DNA of 64,000 nt from assembly GCF_011602085.1 (NCBI RefSeq), contig NZ_JAAONY010000001.1:806001-870000 (forward strand). The letters are read 5' to 3'. The position numbers and the translations under genes were made by a program. The notes beneath the pieces are model-generated. The model was given only the letters and a program-made list of their open reading frames with translations. It searched no databases and was not told where the DNA came from. Shown one piece after another: positions 1 to 8,551 of this stretch. Within the stretch, counting starts at the first letter, position 1, and each line of letters starts with the position of its first letter. This stretch comes from Pseudoteredinibacter isoporae. Lineage in GTDB: Bacteria > Pseudomonadota > Gammaproteobacteria > Pseudomonadales > Cellvibrionaceae.

Positions 1-900
1 GGTCATGGTATCGCTATCGGCCTGTTTCTTTATTTTCTGATCGGCCGCCTGCAAAGGGCGGAAATCTGCCACAGCGGCCGTTGCGATAAAAATATCGCAA
101 TCATTCACTGCCTTTAAGGCTGCTTCGTGCATTTGCTGAGCACTTTCGACGTCGATGCGCTGGCAGTGTGGCGGGCAATTAAGTTGTGTCGGGCCGCTGA
201 TGAGTGTGCAAATAGCACCGGCTTCAGCGCAAGCCTGCGCCAATGCATAACCCATTTTTCCGGAAGAATGATTGCTGATGTAGCGTACCGGGTCGATGGC
301 TTCACGGGTTGGTCCGGCCGTGATCACCACACGTTTGCCGGCGAGCATTCCGGTTTGGAATTCGGCAGAGGCTTTTTCTACCAGCTCATCGACTTCGAGC
401 ATGCGCCCTGGGCCGACATCACCGCAGGCCTGGGCACCGCTGGCGGGGCCCCAGATGGCGATGTCGTGTTTGGCCAGTTTGGCGAGATTGTCTTGTGTGC
501 TGGCGTTGGCGTACATGGCCTGATTCATGGCAGGCGCCACCGCGAGCTTGCTGCGTCTGGCGAGGCACAATGTTGTTAACAGGTCGTTGCCCTGCCCTTG
601 GGCCAAGCGGGCAATAAAGTCGGCGCTGGCCGGGGCCACAATAAGGAGGTCTCCCCAGCGAGCCAATTCGATATGTCCCATGCCTGCTTCGGCTTCCGGG
701 TCCAACAGTTCAGTGTGAACCGGGTTCCCCGAGAGCGCCTGTAAGGTCAGCGGTGTAATAAACTCCATCGCGGCTTTGGTCATGACCACTCGAACTTCTG
801 CCCCTTGATCCTGCAGGCGGCGAACCAACTCGGCGCTTTTATAGGCGGCAATGCCCCCGGTGATGCCGAGGAGAATCTGTTTGTTTTGCAAGGAGCTCAT
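1..900 (-). CDS. coaBC: Phosphopantothenoylcysteine decarboxylase / phosphopantothenate-cysteine ligase (partial)
   Basis: Bifunctional cytosolic enzyme of coenzyme A synthesis: the CoaB half joins 4'-phosphopantothenate to cysteine and the CoaC half decarboxylates the product. The gene runs off the left edge; 300 codons are visible from an ATG at 898-900. The protein opens with the flavodoxin-like CoaC fold ([13 protein letters not shown]), has the catalytic His context [18 protein letters not shown], the PAMN motif (PAMNQAMY) and the Cys loop [10 protein letters not shown], then enters CoaB with [16 protein letters not shown]. About the last 100 residues of a usual ~400-residue protein are missing. 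It is divergent from radC, the normal neighbour in pseudomonads. Identification is secure; the partial state is only a window effect. Confidence 0.96.
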   Translation of the reverse strand, partial: MSSLQNKQILLGITGGIAAYKSAELVRRLQDQGAEVRVVMTKAAMEFITPLTLQALSGNPVHTELLDPEAEAGMGHIELARWGDLLIVAPASADFIARLAQGQGNDLLTTLCLARRSKLAVAPAMNQAMYANASTQDNLAKLAKHDIAIWGPASGAQACGDVGPGRMLEVDELVEKASAEFQTGMLAGKRVVITAGPTREAIDPVRYISNHSSGKMGYALAQACAEAGAICTLISGPTQLNCPPHCQRIDVESAQQMHEAALKAVNDCDIFIATAAVADFRPLQAADQKIKKQADSDTMT

Positions 901-997
901 GGGTACTGCCTTAGGGTCACATGGACAAATTTGGGATCTTTGGCCGAATCGGGCACTAATTTGGAAGCGCTAAGATACCCTGTCTAACAAGCTGGCG

Positions 998-1013
998 GCA
1001 ATGGTTCCATTGC
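998..1013. promoter_or_regulatory. Small palindrome between coaBC and radC
   Basis: In the 149-bp divergent gap, GCAATGG and CCATTGC form a perfect 7-bp inverted repeat separated by TT. Its place between two divergent starts suits an operator, but a 7-bp repeat can arise by chance and no regulator gene is adjacent. Confidence 0.25.
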
Positions 1014-1049
1014 GTTCCTGGCCAGCACAAGCGCAATTGAGAGGAAAAA

Positions 1050-1736
1050 ATGAGCATTAGGGATTGGCCGGTGGCCGAACGCCCAAGGGAAAAGTTACGA
1101 CTGAGGGGGGCTGGAGCACTGTCCGATGCTGAGCTGCTTGCGCTGTTCCTGCGAACCGGCACACGGGGCGCTTCTGCGGTTGATGTGGCAAGGGGCGTGT
1201 TGTTGCATTTCGGCGGTTGGCGGGCACTGTTAGAAAGCCGGGAGGATGAATTTTGTGCCCAACCCGGGCTCGGTCAGGCGAGTTTCAGCCTATTGCAGGC
1301 GGTGCAGGAGATCAGCCGACGTCATTTGCGTGAGGCGCTGGAACGGGATCAGGTATTCAGCAACCCTGAAACGGTGCGCCGGTTCCTGCGAGCGAATCTC
1401 AGGCACCGTCAGCGAGAGGTCTTTGCTGTATTGTTGATGGACAGCCAGTATCGCCTGATTCACTTTGAAGAGCTGTTCCAGGGAACAGTCGACAGCGCTC
1501 AGGTGTTTCCCCGTGAGTTGGTCAAGCTGACTCTGAGTCATAACGCTGCGGCGGTAATTGTGGCTCACAATCACCCATCGGGCATCAATGAGCCCAGCCA
1601 GGCGGATTGCTTGATTACCGGGCGTATTCAAGAAGCTCTGAGCCTGGTGGGGGTGCGCCTGCTGGATCATTTAATTGTGGGGGATGGCGAAGAGGTTTCC
1701 CTGGCGGAGCGGGGCTTCGTTAAAGGGCATTGTTAA
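1050..1736 (+). CDS. radC: RadC family protein (JAMM/MPN+ domain)
   Basis: Member of the RadC family, named for DNA repair although its biochemical role is unresolved. The 228-residue protein has the usual two parts: an N-terminal helix-hairpin-helix-like region (residues ~1-95, including [20 protein letters not shown]) and a C-terminal JAMM metalloprotease-like domain. The zinc-binding motif is intact: H173 and H175 in HNHPSG, and D186 in EPSQAD. The ATG start follows GAGAGGAAAAA. It precedes rpmB-rpmG, an order conserved in many gammaproteobacteria. The length is typical and nothing is broken. Confidence 0.95.
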   Translation: MSIRDWPVAERPREKLRLRGAGALSDAELLALFLRTGTRGASAVDVARGVLLHFGGWRALLESREDEFCAQPGLGQASFSLLQAVQEISRRHLREALERDQVFSNPETVRRFLRANLRHRQREVFAVLLMDSQYRLIHFEELFQGTVDSAQVFPRELVKLTLSHNAAAVIVAHNHPSGINEPSQADCLITGRIQEALSLVGVRLLDHLIVGDGEEVSLAERGFVKGHC

Positions 1737-1862
1737 GGTTCTGTGCTTGCTGTTGGCGAGACCCTGAAAAAACTCCTTGGAGTGTCTCTTGTGGTGAATT
1801 GACCGTTTGACCACTAAATCATCGGTACAAGGCACTTTTTGAATAAAAAATGGGCGCAAAAG

Positions 1863-1891
1863 TTGAATGTGGGGGGCTGTTCTGGTATAAA
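1863..1891 (+). promoter_or_regulatory. Probable sigma-70 promoter of rpmB-rpmG
   Basis: TTGAAT (1863-1868) and TATAAA (1886-1891) are separated by exactly 17 bp, a near-consensus sigma-70 promoter. It implies a leader of about 180 nt before the rpmB start at 2078. The 340-bp gap from radC to rpmB holds this promoter, an imperfect hairpin around 1758-1788 (nested GAGAC/GTCTC and ACTCC/GGAGT) just after radC, and otherwise no gene I can support. Confidence 0.7.
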
Positions 1892-2077
1892 ACGCCGCTC
1901 TCTGCGGCCGGGGTCTGCCCCGCCTGATGTGAAATAAGGTCAATGAGACCTGTGTCGGGCTCCCGCAGGCCCAAAATGAGTCGAATTTTTTAAGTAGCGA
2001 TTCGCTGTGTTTCCAGTCTGGTGCTCAATAAAGCACGACCGGTGGTGGCAGTGATGATACAAGGTAGAGGCCAAAAG

Positions 2078-2314
2078 ATGTCTAAGGTATGTCAGGTTAC
2101 CGGCAAGCGCCCAGTAACTGGTAATAATGTTTCCCACGCAAAAAACCACACTAAGCGTCGTTTTTTGCCTAACTTGCACACCCACCGTTTCTGGGTTGAG
2201 TCTGAAAAGCGTTTCGTTAAGCTGCGCGTTTCTGCCAAGGGTATGCGTATCATTGATAAGAAAGGCATCGAGACGGTTCTGGCCGAAGTTCGTGCCCGTG
2301 GCGAAAAAGTTTAA
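2078..2314 (+). CDS. rpmB: 50S ribosomal protein L28
   Basis: Small basic protein of the large ribosomal subunit. The 78-residue protein starts [17 protein letters not shown] and carries the family core [12 protein letters not shown] and [20 protein letters not shown]. The ATG at 2078 is chosen over an upstream in-frame start because it gives the family length and N-terminus and follows AGAGG. It lies 28 bp ahead of rpmG, with which it is surely cotranscribed. Confidence 0.98.
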   Translation: MSKVCQVTGKRPVTGNNVSHAKNHTKRRFLPNLHTHRFWVESEKRFVKLRVSAKGMRIIDKKGIETVLAEVRARGEKV

Positions 2315-2342
2315 TCGCCGCTAAAGGACAGGAGAAATTCCC

Positions 2343-2498
2343 ATGCGTGATAAGATCCGTTTGAACTCAACGGCTGGTACTGGTCACTTCTACACCACTG
2401 ACAAGAACAAGCGTACCATGCCTGAAAAGATGGAAATCAAAAAGTATGACCCAGTTGTGCGCAAGCACGTGGTCTACAAAGAAGGCAAAATCAAGTAA
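2343..2498 (+). CDS. rpmG: 50S ribosomal protein L33
   Basis: Ribosomal protein L33, 51 residues, starting [19 protein letters not shown] and ending KEGKIK. It matches the Cys-less L33 type ([20 protein letters not shown]), which has no zinc-binding CxxC pairs. An AGGAG ribosome binding site precedes the ATG, and a strong intrinsic terminator follows within 20 bp. Confidence 0.97.
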   Translation: MRDKIRLNSTAGTGHFYTTDKNKRTMPEKMEIKKYDPVVRKHVVYKEGKIK

Positions 2499-2516
2499 GC
2501 CCTTCTTGTTGATTTC

Positions 2517-2542
2517 AAAACCCGGCTCAGGCCGGGTTTTTT
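2517..2542 (+). terminator. Intrinsic terminator after rpmG
   Basis: A GC-rich stem (CCCGGC/GCCGGG, extended by A:T pairs) with a TCAG loop is followed by six T. This ends the rpmBG transcript. Confidence 0.93.
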
Positions 2543-2671
2543 GTGCCTGTCTGGTTTTGCCCTTCGGCTTGAGCCCTCTTCTTTATTATCCCTGATCCCG
2601 TTCTTTTTTGATCCCGGCGAGCTTTTGTCCCGCTGTACCGCCATATTGTCAGTAATGACCTTGGTATTTGC

Positions 2672-2701
2672 TTAGTTTTGTAGTGACTATTACAAAACTA
2701 A
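2672..2701. promoter_or_regulatory. Palindromic operator upstream of the TetR-DUF2855 operon
   Basis: A perfect inverted repeat with 11-bp arms (TTAGTTTTGTA and TACAAAACTAA) around an 8-bp centre that itself contains the small palindrome TAGTGACTA. It lies 20 bp upstream of the TetR-family gene. The size and symmetry are those of TetR-family operators, so autoregulation of this operon is the likely role (inference). Confidence 0.75.
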
Positions 2702-2721
2702 AATGGCAAGGTTATTTGATT

Positions 2722-3321
2722 ATGGCGAGGCCCCAATCCATCCCTACTGATCAGCTGCTTAAGAGTGCTATGGCGCAGTTTTGGCAGCATGGCTACCTGG
2801 CGACCAGCTTGCAGGATTTGCAGCGTATCAGCGGTTTGCCGGCCAGCAGTTTGTACAACCGCTTTGGCAGCAAGGCGCAGTTGTTCGAGGCCGTACTCGA
2901 ACAGTATGTGCAAAAAGTCGTTAAGGGGCGTTGTGACAAATACCTGATGGCCGGCACCGGCCTTGAGGGCATCCAGCAATATGTTGCCAGTGCCCTGAAT
3001 GATCCCAATGCCCATTGGGGGTGCCTGCTGGTCAACAGCCAGGCTCAATTGGAACACATTCCTGAGGCGGCCATCGCTTTGATTCGAGAGGCTGGCCAGT
3101 TGGTCTGTGGAGCATTGCGACAGGCTTTGGAAGACGCGGAAGCTAAAGAGGAAATTGCCTCGGGGCAGAATCTTTCACTGCTCTGTGAGCAGCTTGCCTT
3201 ATTCATCCAGGGATTGTTATTGCAATCCACACTGCCTCACAGCAGGCCTAAGGAACAAAAAGTCGCCCTTATGTTGGCGCAACAGCTTAGAGCGAACAAC
3301 TTCAGCGGAGATGTGTCATGA
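2722..3321 (+). CDS. TetR/AcrR family transcriptional regulator
   Basis: One-component repressor of 199 residues, starting MARPQSIPTDQLLKSAMAQF. The N-terminal HTH is clear (LQDLQRISGLPASSLYNRFGSK, with the last residues entering the next helix); the C-terminal ligand domain is less conserved. I chose the ATG at 2722 because upstream in-frame codons would run through the operator palindrome. It overlaps the DUF2855 gene by four bases (ATGA), so the two are translationally coupled, and the target is most likely its own operon. The ligand cannot be told; NemR- and AcuR-like regulators of electrophile or redox-active compounds are possible relatives. Confidence 0.9.
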   Translation: MARPQSIPTDQLLKSAMAQFWQHGYLATSLQDLQRISGLPASSLYNRFGSKAQLFEAVLEQYVQKVVKGRCDKYLMAGTGLEGIQQYVASALNDPNAHWGCLLVNSQAQLEHIPEAAIALIREAGQLVCGALRQALEDAEAKEEIASGQNLSLLCEQLALFIQGLLLQSTLPHSRPKEQKVALMLAQQLRANNFSGDVS

Positions 3322-4430
3322 ATACAGTGATTGGAAAGCAATTTTGGGTAAATAAAACCCAGATATTGGATACCCAGTGGAAGCAGCGGGAAGATCGAGA
3401 TCTTCAGGAGGATGAAGTTCGATTGCGCATTAAAGATTTTGCGTTTACCGCAAACAATGTGACGTATGCGGTGATGGGAGAGGCGCTGCAGTACTGGTCA
3501 TTTTTTCCGGCCGGTGAAGCTTATGGATTGATTCCAGTATGGGGTTTTGCTGAAGTCACGGAGTCTAATAACGAAGCAGTAAATATCGGGGAGCTGGTAT
3601 ACGGTTATTTCCCGATGGCGGATGCGTTAATTGTTAAGCCGGCAAATATCAGCGAAGGCAGTTTTATTGATGCGATGCCCCATCGTGAAGCCCTTCCAGT
3701 GGTTTACAACCAGTATATTCGATGCGCAAAAGATCCTTTATACAAGGAAAGTACAGAAGCTCTGCAAATGTTGCTGCGTCCTTTGTTTACGACCTCATTC
3801 CTGTTGCAAGATTTTTTCGCCGAACACGAATATTTTTCGTCGGAGCAGGTGGTAATGAGCAGCGCGTCGAGTAAAACCTCTATCGGGACCGCTTTTGCGT
3901 TTCATCAACAGCGTAGGAAAAATGGATCAGGGCCAAATATTATCGGCTTGAGTTCGGCGGCGAATGTGGATTTTGTACGTTCTCTGAATTTATACGATGA
4001 AGTATACAGTTATGATGATTTGGATAAGATCTCCAGAAAATCTTCTTTCCTGATTGATTTTGCGGGCAATGCCGCAGTGAAATCCAGTATTCACAAACAC
4101 TTAAGCGATCAGTTGCAATACAGCTGCATAGTGGGTGCCTCGCACTGGGACCAAACTATGGCAGCGGCTGAAAAATTGGTTGGCCCCGAGCCACAACTAT
4201 TCTTTGCACCCAGCCAGGCGCAAAAGCGTATGCAGGAATGGGGGCCGAAAGGTTTTGGCGAGAGATTGGCGGTTATGTGGCAGGGTTTCCTTCAGAATGT
4301 CGGCGACTGGATGACGGTTGAATATGTCGATGGTGAGGAGGCCATTGGCACCTCTTATCAGGCGATGGTTGACGGTTCAGTTAAACCGGAGCAGGGATTG
4401 ATTTATCGCGTGAACGGCCAGTCAGCATAG
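3318..4430 (+). CDS. DUF2855 family protein
   Basis: A 370-residue protein that I assign to DUF2855, a family of unknown function. The N-terminal part (WKQREDRDLQEDEVRLRIKD, then FAFTANNVTYAVMGEALQYW) resembles the start of medium-chain dehydrogenase/quinone reductase folds, where the phrase 'TANNVTYA' is typical of DUF2855. No zinc ligands or intact GxGxxG are evident; the later stretch MSSASSKTSIGTAFAF could be a degenerate nucleotide site. It is coupled to the upstream TetR gene and followed after 59 bp by a flavin oxidoreductase gene. That setting suggests metabolism or detoxification of a small molecule sensed by the regulator (inference). Confidence 0.82.
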   Translation: MNTVIGKQFWVNKTQILDTQWKQREDRDLQEDEVRLRIKDFAFTANNVTYAVMGEALQYWSFFPAGEAYGLIPVWGFAEVTESNNEAVNIGELVYGYFPMADALIVKPANISEGSFIDAMPHREALPVVYNQYIRCAKDPLYKESTEALQMLLRPLFTTSFLLQDFFAEHEYFSSEQVVMSSASSKTSIGTAFAFHQQRRKNGSGPNIIGLSSAANVDFVRSLNLYDEVYSYDDLDKISRKSSFLIDFAGNAAVKSSIHKHLSDQLQYSCIVGASHWDQTMAAAEKLVGPEPQLFFAPSQAQKRMQEWGPKGFGERLAVMWQGFLQNVGDWMTVEYVDGEEAIGTSYQAMVDGSVKPEQGLIYRVNGQSA

Positions 4431-4489
4431 CTTGAAAGCATCAATCCTTATTGGAAAACAGACAAGGCAAAATAAAACGGAGCAGTACA

Positions 4490-5413
4490 GTGAATCGATT
4501 TTTACAGCATAGCGGCGTTCAGTATCCGATCATTCAAGCCCCAATGGGTTGGATGGCGAGGTCTCAACTGGCATCGGCGGTATCCAATGCCGGTGGTCTT
4601 GGCATTATTGAAACCTCCTCGGGTGAAACCGAAAACTGCAAAGCTGAAATTGAAAAGATGGTCGCGCTGACCGACAAACCTTTCGGTGTGAATTTGCCGA
4701 TTATGTTTCTGCATGATGACTCGATGCTGAAATTTATCTGTGAATCCGGCGTGCGTTTTGTCACGACGTCGGCTGGCAGCCCCAAAAAGTTTTTAGCGCC
4801 CTTAAAAGAAGCGGGCATTGTTGTGTATCACGCAGTGCCATCTCTGGATGCCGCTTTAAAATGTGCGGATGCAGGTGTTGACGGTTTGGTCGTGGAAGGT
4901 GGTGAAGGCGGTGGCTTTAAAAACCCGGAAGAGGTTTCAACGTTGGTTTTACTTCAAGCCATCGCCGAAAAAGTGGACCTTCCCCTGGTAGCTGCTGGTG
5001 GTATATGTGACGGGCGCGGTATGGCTGCCGCATTTGCGTTGGGCGCGGAAGCGGTGCAAATGGGTACGCGTTTTGTTGCCTGTGCAGAAAACCCGGCACA
5101 CGAAAACTACAAGCAAGCCATTATTAATGCGCCGACGGATGGCACTTATATGTTGAATAAGACATCCACACCTTGTGTAAGGGCATTGAAAACAGAACGT
5201 ACAGCGGAATATTTCAGTGCAGGAAAAATGCCCATGGAAGCGTTCATGACCATCAAGGATCTGTATTTCGGTGGAGACATGGAAGCCAGTATTGCTCTGG
5301 CAGGTCAAACCGCCGGTTTGATTGATGATGTCAAAAGCGCTGAGCAAATCATTCAGGATACGATTACCGGATATAAAGAAATCTGTGCTCGTATGAATAA
5401 TACGGATTTCTGA
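4490..5413 (+). CDS. Nitronate monooxygenase / FabK-like FMN-dependent TIM-barrel oxidoreductase
   Basis: FMN-binding TIM-barrel protein of the nitronate monooxygenase / enoyl-ACP reductase II superfamily, 307 residues. Family motifs are clear: PIIQAPMGWMA near the N-terminus, AAGGICDGRGMAAAFALGA, and AVQMGTRF. I chose the GTG at 4490 because GGAG lies 7 bp upstream, although the frame stays open back to a TTG at 4451. An oddity is in the active-site loop: family members usually read EAGGH, with His as catalytic base, but here it is VEGGEGGGF with Phe at residue 143. The substrate is therefore uncertain. It is third in the TetR-DUF2855 operon. Confidence 0.85.
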   Translation: MNRFLQHSGVQYPIIQAPMGWMARSQLASAVSNAGGLGIIETSSGETENCKAEIEKMVALTDKPFGVNLPIMFLHDDSMLKFICESGVRFVTTSAGSPKKFLAPLKEAGIVVYHAVPSLDAALKCADAGVDGLVVEGGEGGGFKNPEEVSTLVLLQAIAEKVDLPLVAAGGICDGRGMAAAFALGAEAVQMGTRFVACAENPAHENYKQAIINAPTDGTYMLNKTSTPCVRALKTERTAEYFSAGKMPMEAFMTIKDLYFGGDMEASIALAGQTAGLIDDVKSAEQIIQDTITGYKEICARMNNTDF

Positions 5414-5442
5414 TGAGTACGTTTATGCGTTGAGTTCATCCC

Positions 5443-5475
5443 GCGCCATGTATTCTCATGGCGCATCTTTCTTCC
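5443..5475 (+). terminator. Hairpin with T-rich tail after the oxidoreductase gene
   Basis: GCGCCATG and CATGGCGC form a perfect 8-bp stem with a 6-nt loop, 29 bp after the stop codon, followed by a T/C-rich run. It is probably the first of two transcription stops for the TetR-DUF2855 operon. Confidence 0.65.
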
Positions 5476-5544
5476 TTCTCTAAAAATTTCATTGCAGAAA
5501 GAAATATAAGTACTACTTTTAATTGTGTTTGATTATTTATGCTG

Positions 5545-5571
5545 AAAAACCAAAGCATTCTTTGGTTTTTT
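5545..5571. terminator. Bidirectional intrinsic terminator
   Basis: AAAAACCAAAG and CTTTGGTTTTT form a perfect 11-bp stem with a CATT loop and an uninterrupted T run. The A run on the other flank would allow termination on both strands. Confidence 0.75.
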
Positions 5572-5575
5572 CACA

Positions 5576-5790
5576 AGCACGTGCTAATTTTAAAACTGTC
5601 CACTATTGATAAGTCCCAAAATAAAAAGTACGGACTGATTAGTCGTGGAAAAATACGATAAAAATAAATGTAATTTTCAAATAAGTACGATTTTCACTGA
5701 TAGAGTCGTGCACAGAGTTAGCAAGGCCGCCGACTGCAGTCATCAGTTTCAAGAGCATCAACAATAAATTGCATTAGCGTGATTTATTGT
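5576..5790. promoter_or_regulatory. Regulatory region upstream of the TonB-dependent receptor
   Basis: The 454-bp gap between the oxidoreductase and the receptor holds no convincing gene. Besides the terminators it contains a perfect 10-bp palindrome AGCACGTGCT (5576-5585), an A/T-rich stretch with related copies of TACGRW (5629-5691), and an inverted repeat ACAAUAAAU-type with 9-bp DNA arms (ACAATAAAT at 5761-5769, ATTTATTGT at 5782-5790) about 80 bp before the start codon. The last could be an operator or a leader hairpin. I could not pick a convincing -35/-10 pair. Confidence 0.35.
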
Positions 5791-5867
5791 GCTTCGTTTC
5801 GAAGCTGACTCCGGGATTTCCCGGGGTTGAAAAAGAAGACAATAAAAATAATTGCGAGGAGAACTCT

Positions 5868-8375
5868 ATGAAGCTGTTTCCATCCAGTGCTTTGTCTCTG
5901 GCTGTGGCCCTATCCGCTGCAGGCATGAGTCAAATATCCATAGCTCAGGGAGAAAACCAGGCCGACGACCTGCTTGAAGAAGTGGTTGTCACCGGTTCCC
6001 GACGAGCACCACGCTCGGTTTTTGATTCTGCGGTTCCCATCGATGTTGTCGGTGGTGATGATTTTGCTAATCAGGGCGACTCGGATCTCAGTAACTTATT
6101 ACGTAATGTTGTGCCTTCCTATAATGTGAACGCTCAGCCAATCAGTGACGCAGCGACCATTGTTCGTCCTGCCAATATGCGAGGTCTGGCGCCGGACCAT
6201 ACTCTGGTTCTGGTCAATGGTAAGCGCCGACATCGTGCCGCGGTTATTTATTGGTTGGGTAATGGTGTCGCCGATGGTGCCCAGGGGGCGGATATTTCAC
6301 CGATCCCGGCGATCGCCTTAAAGCAGGTTGAGGTGTTGCGCGACGGCGCGGCTGCACAATACGGTTCGGATGCCATTGCTGGTGTGATGAACTTTATTTT
6401 GAAGGATGACCCTGAAGGCGGCAGCATTGAAGTTAAATACGGAGAATTTAAAGAAGGTGATGGTGAAAACATCACCGTGGCCGGGAATGTCGGCATGCCT
6501 TTTACCGACAACGGCTTCGTGAACGTCAGTTTTGAATACGGCAATACTGATCCTACCGATCGCAGTCAGCAGCGCGCGGATGCGCAAGCTCTGATTGATT
6601 CGGGCAATACCGCGGTGGCCAACCCTGCCCAGATCTGGGGTACGCCGGAAATCAAAGACGACATTAAACTGATGGCCAATCTTGGTTTGGAGTTGGGTGG
6701 CGGAAAAGAATTTTTCGCTTTCGGTAACTACGCAACAAAAGAAGTAGAAGGCGGATTCTTTTTCCGTAACCCCGACACACGCGGCGGTGTATTTAGTAAT
6801 GACGGCGGCGTTACGCGTCTGGTTGGCGATCTGACCCCGGATGACGGTATTGCTTGTCCAACTGTCAATGTAGGTGACGCTGCGGCGCTGCAACAAGTGA
6901 TCGCCGACCCCAACTGTTTTGTGTTCAATGAAATGTTCCCGGGGGGCTTCACGCCACGCTTCGGCGGTAAAGTTCATGACGCTGCGCTCACGGCTGGTGT
7001 GCGCGGAACCACGGCCAGTGATTTGAACTGGGAATTGAGCGCGAGCTACGGTCGTAACGATGTGGACTTTTTCATCAAGAACACCGTCAATGCCTCACTT
7101 GGACCGCAAACCCCCACCGCTTTTGACCCGGGCGATTATACCCAGCAGGATATCAACTTTAACGCCGATATCTCCTATGCGGTACCGGTTGATGCTTTCG
7201 AGTCGGATTTGAACATCGCGGCCGGTTTGGAATGGCGTGAAGAAACTTTCGAAATTACCGTTGGTGATCAGGCTTCCTTTGAAATTGGTCCTTTGGCCGA
7301 GCAAGGCTTTTCCGCAGCGTCCAACGGTTTTCCAGGTTTTAGTCCCCTGGCGGGCGGCAGCTTTGCTCGTAAAAATATTGCCGCATACGTTGACCTGGAA
7401 GCGGATGTCACCGATCGCTTGTTAGTAGGTATGGCAATTCGTTGGGAAGACTTCAGTGATTTCGGCACAACAACCAACGGAAAAATTTCCGCCAACTTTG
7501 AGCTGACGGAAAACTTCTCATTGCGTGGTAGCGCCAGTACGGGTTTCCGAGCACCAACCCCAGGGCAGTCAAATGCGTTCAATGTGTCCACAGAATTTGA
7601 TGCGGCCACAGGGGACTTGGTGAACAACGGAACAATTCCGTCCACCAACCCGGTTGCGGTATTACGTGGTGGTAAACCGTTGGATCCTGAAGAGTCCAGA
7701 AGCTACACCCTGGGTGCAATTTTGCAGCTGGGCGAAGTGAGCATGACCATCGACTACTTCAATATTGAGCTTACTGATCGCATCAGTGTTTCCCAGAACT
7801 TCAGTTTGACTCAGCAGGAAATTGATGATCTGGTTGCCTCGGGTGTGACCAGTGCGCAAAATTTGCAGAACTTCCGTTTCTTCACCAATGACTTTGACAC
7901 CACAACGTCTGGTTTCGATGTGGTTGCCACTTACGGCCTTGATATGTTGGGGGGAAGTACCGAATTCTCTCTCGCCTACAACTACACCGAAACTGAAGTG
8001 GATAGCTTTTCGCCGGATGTGATTGATGCCACGCGTATTCGGGAATTGCAGGAAGGTCTGCCAGAGTCGCGCTGGAATCTCGCAATGACTCACAATCTGG
8101 AAGATTGGCGCTTCCTTCTGCGCATGAGTTACTTCAATGATTTCTATGACTCTGAAGACGACCGTTCCTATGGCGACGAGTACATCTTTGATGCGGAAGC
8201 TGAGTACAACTTCAGCGAGAACTACTCAATAACGGTTGGAGCGCAAAACCTTCTGGATGAATATCCGGATGAAAACCCCACTGGCGCTCAGCAGTCCGGG
8301 CGTCGTTATAGCCAGTTTGCGCCAACAGGCTTTAATGGCGGTTTCTACTACGCCAAGGTTCGTTACAGCTTTTAA
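5868..8375 (+). CDS. TonB-dependent outer membrane receptor
   Basis: Outer-membrane active transporter of 835 residues, energised by TonB-ExbB-ExbD. A Sec signal peptide (MKLFPSSALSLAVALSAAGM..ISIAQ) is followed by a short spacer and the LEEVVVTGSR segment that commonly marks the start of the plug. Plug motifs include LVLVNGKRRH, QVEVLRDGAAAQYGSDAIAGVMNF; the C-terminus carries the barrel signature QNLLDEYPDENP and ends in Phe (YAKVRYSF), as required for BAM-dependent insertion. GAGGAGAA precedes the ATG, favouring it over an upstream in-frame TTG. Substrate is unknown: no linked transport or degradation genes are adjacent. A terminator follows immediately. Confidence 0.93.
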   Translation: MKLFPSSALSLAVALSAAGMSQISIAQGENQADDLLEEVVVTGSRRAPRSVFDSAVPIDVVGGDDFANQGDSDLSNLLRNVVPSYNVNAQPISDAATIVRPANMRGLAPDHTLVLVNGKRRHRAAVIYWLGNGVADGAQGADISPIPAIALKQVEVLRDGAAAQYGSDAIAGVMNFILKDDPEGGSIEVKYGEFKEGDGENITVAGNVGMPFTDNGFVNVSFEYGNTDPTDRSQQRADAQALIDSGNTAVANPAQIWGTPEIKDDIKLMANLGLELGGGKEFFAFGNYATKEVEGGFFFRNPDTRGGVFSNDGGVTRLVGDLTPDDGIACPTVNVGDAAALQQVIADPNCFVFNEMFPGGFTPRFGGKVHDAALTAGVRGTTASDLNWELSASYGRNDVDFFIKNTVNASLGPQTPTAFDPGDYTQQDINFNADISYAVPVDAFESDLNIAAGLEWREETFEITVGDQASFEIGPLAEQGFSAASNGFPGFSPLAGGSFARKNIAAYVDLEADVTDRLLVGMAIRWEDFSDFGTTTNGKISANFELTENFSLRGSASTGFRAPTPGQSNAFNVSTEFDAATGDLVNNGTIPSTNPVAVLRGGKPLDPEESRSYTLGAILQLGEVSMTIDYFNIELTDRISVSQNFSLTQQEIDDLVASGVTSAQNLQNFRFFTNDFDTTTSGFDVVATYGLDMLGGSTEFSLAYNYTETEVDSFSPDVIDATRIRELQEGLPESRWNLAMTHNLEDWRFLLRMSYFNDFYDSEDDRSYGDEYIFDAEAEYNFSENYSITVGAQNLLDEYPDENPTGAQQSGRRYSQFAPTGFNGGFYYAKVRYSF

Positions 8376-8394
8376 CCTTTATTCTCTGTGTTCA

Positions 8395-8418
8395 GGCCGC
8401 CTGCGGGCGGCCTTTTTT
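8395..8418 (+). terminator. Intrinsic terminator after the TonB-dependent receptor
   Basis: GGCCGCC/GGCGGCC stem with a TGCG loop followed by six T, 20 bp past the stop codon. Confidence 0.93.
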
Positions 8419-8551
8419 GTGTTTATTGATTTTGTGCGGCAGTTCTTCACCTTTTAACTCTGTATTCAGTTTGACTGGCTGATACTTTGTTACTATGTAT
8501 TTTTACAGCTTGACACTTATGTATTACCTTTAAAGGTGAGAGTAGTACCTT

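Noticed and set aside
127-579. Open frame of 150 codons on the plus strand
   Set aside because: It is antisense to coaBC, whose catalytic motifs are intact in the other frame; the plus-strand product matches no family I know.
1758-1788. Intrinsic terminator after radC
   Set aside because: The nested repeats leave a large one-sided bulge and only a short CTT tail; I mention it but do not call it.
1892-2077. Possible leader RNA or autogenous control element upstream of rpmB
   Set aside because: The 180-nt leader follows from the promoter, but I see only a small CCCGCAGG-type fold and no known r-protein leader structure.
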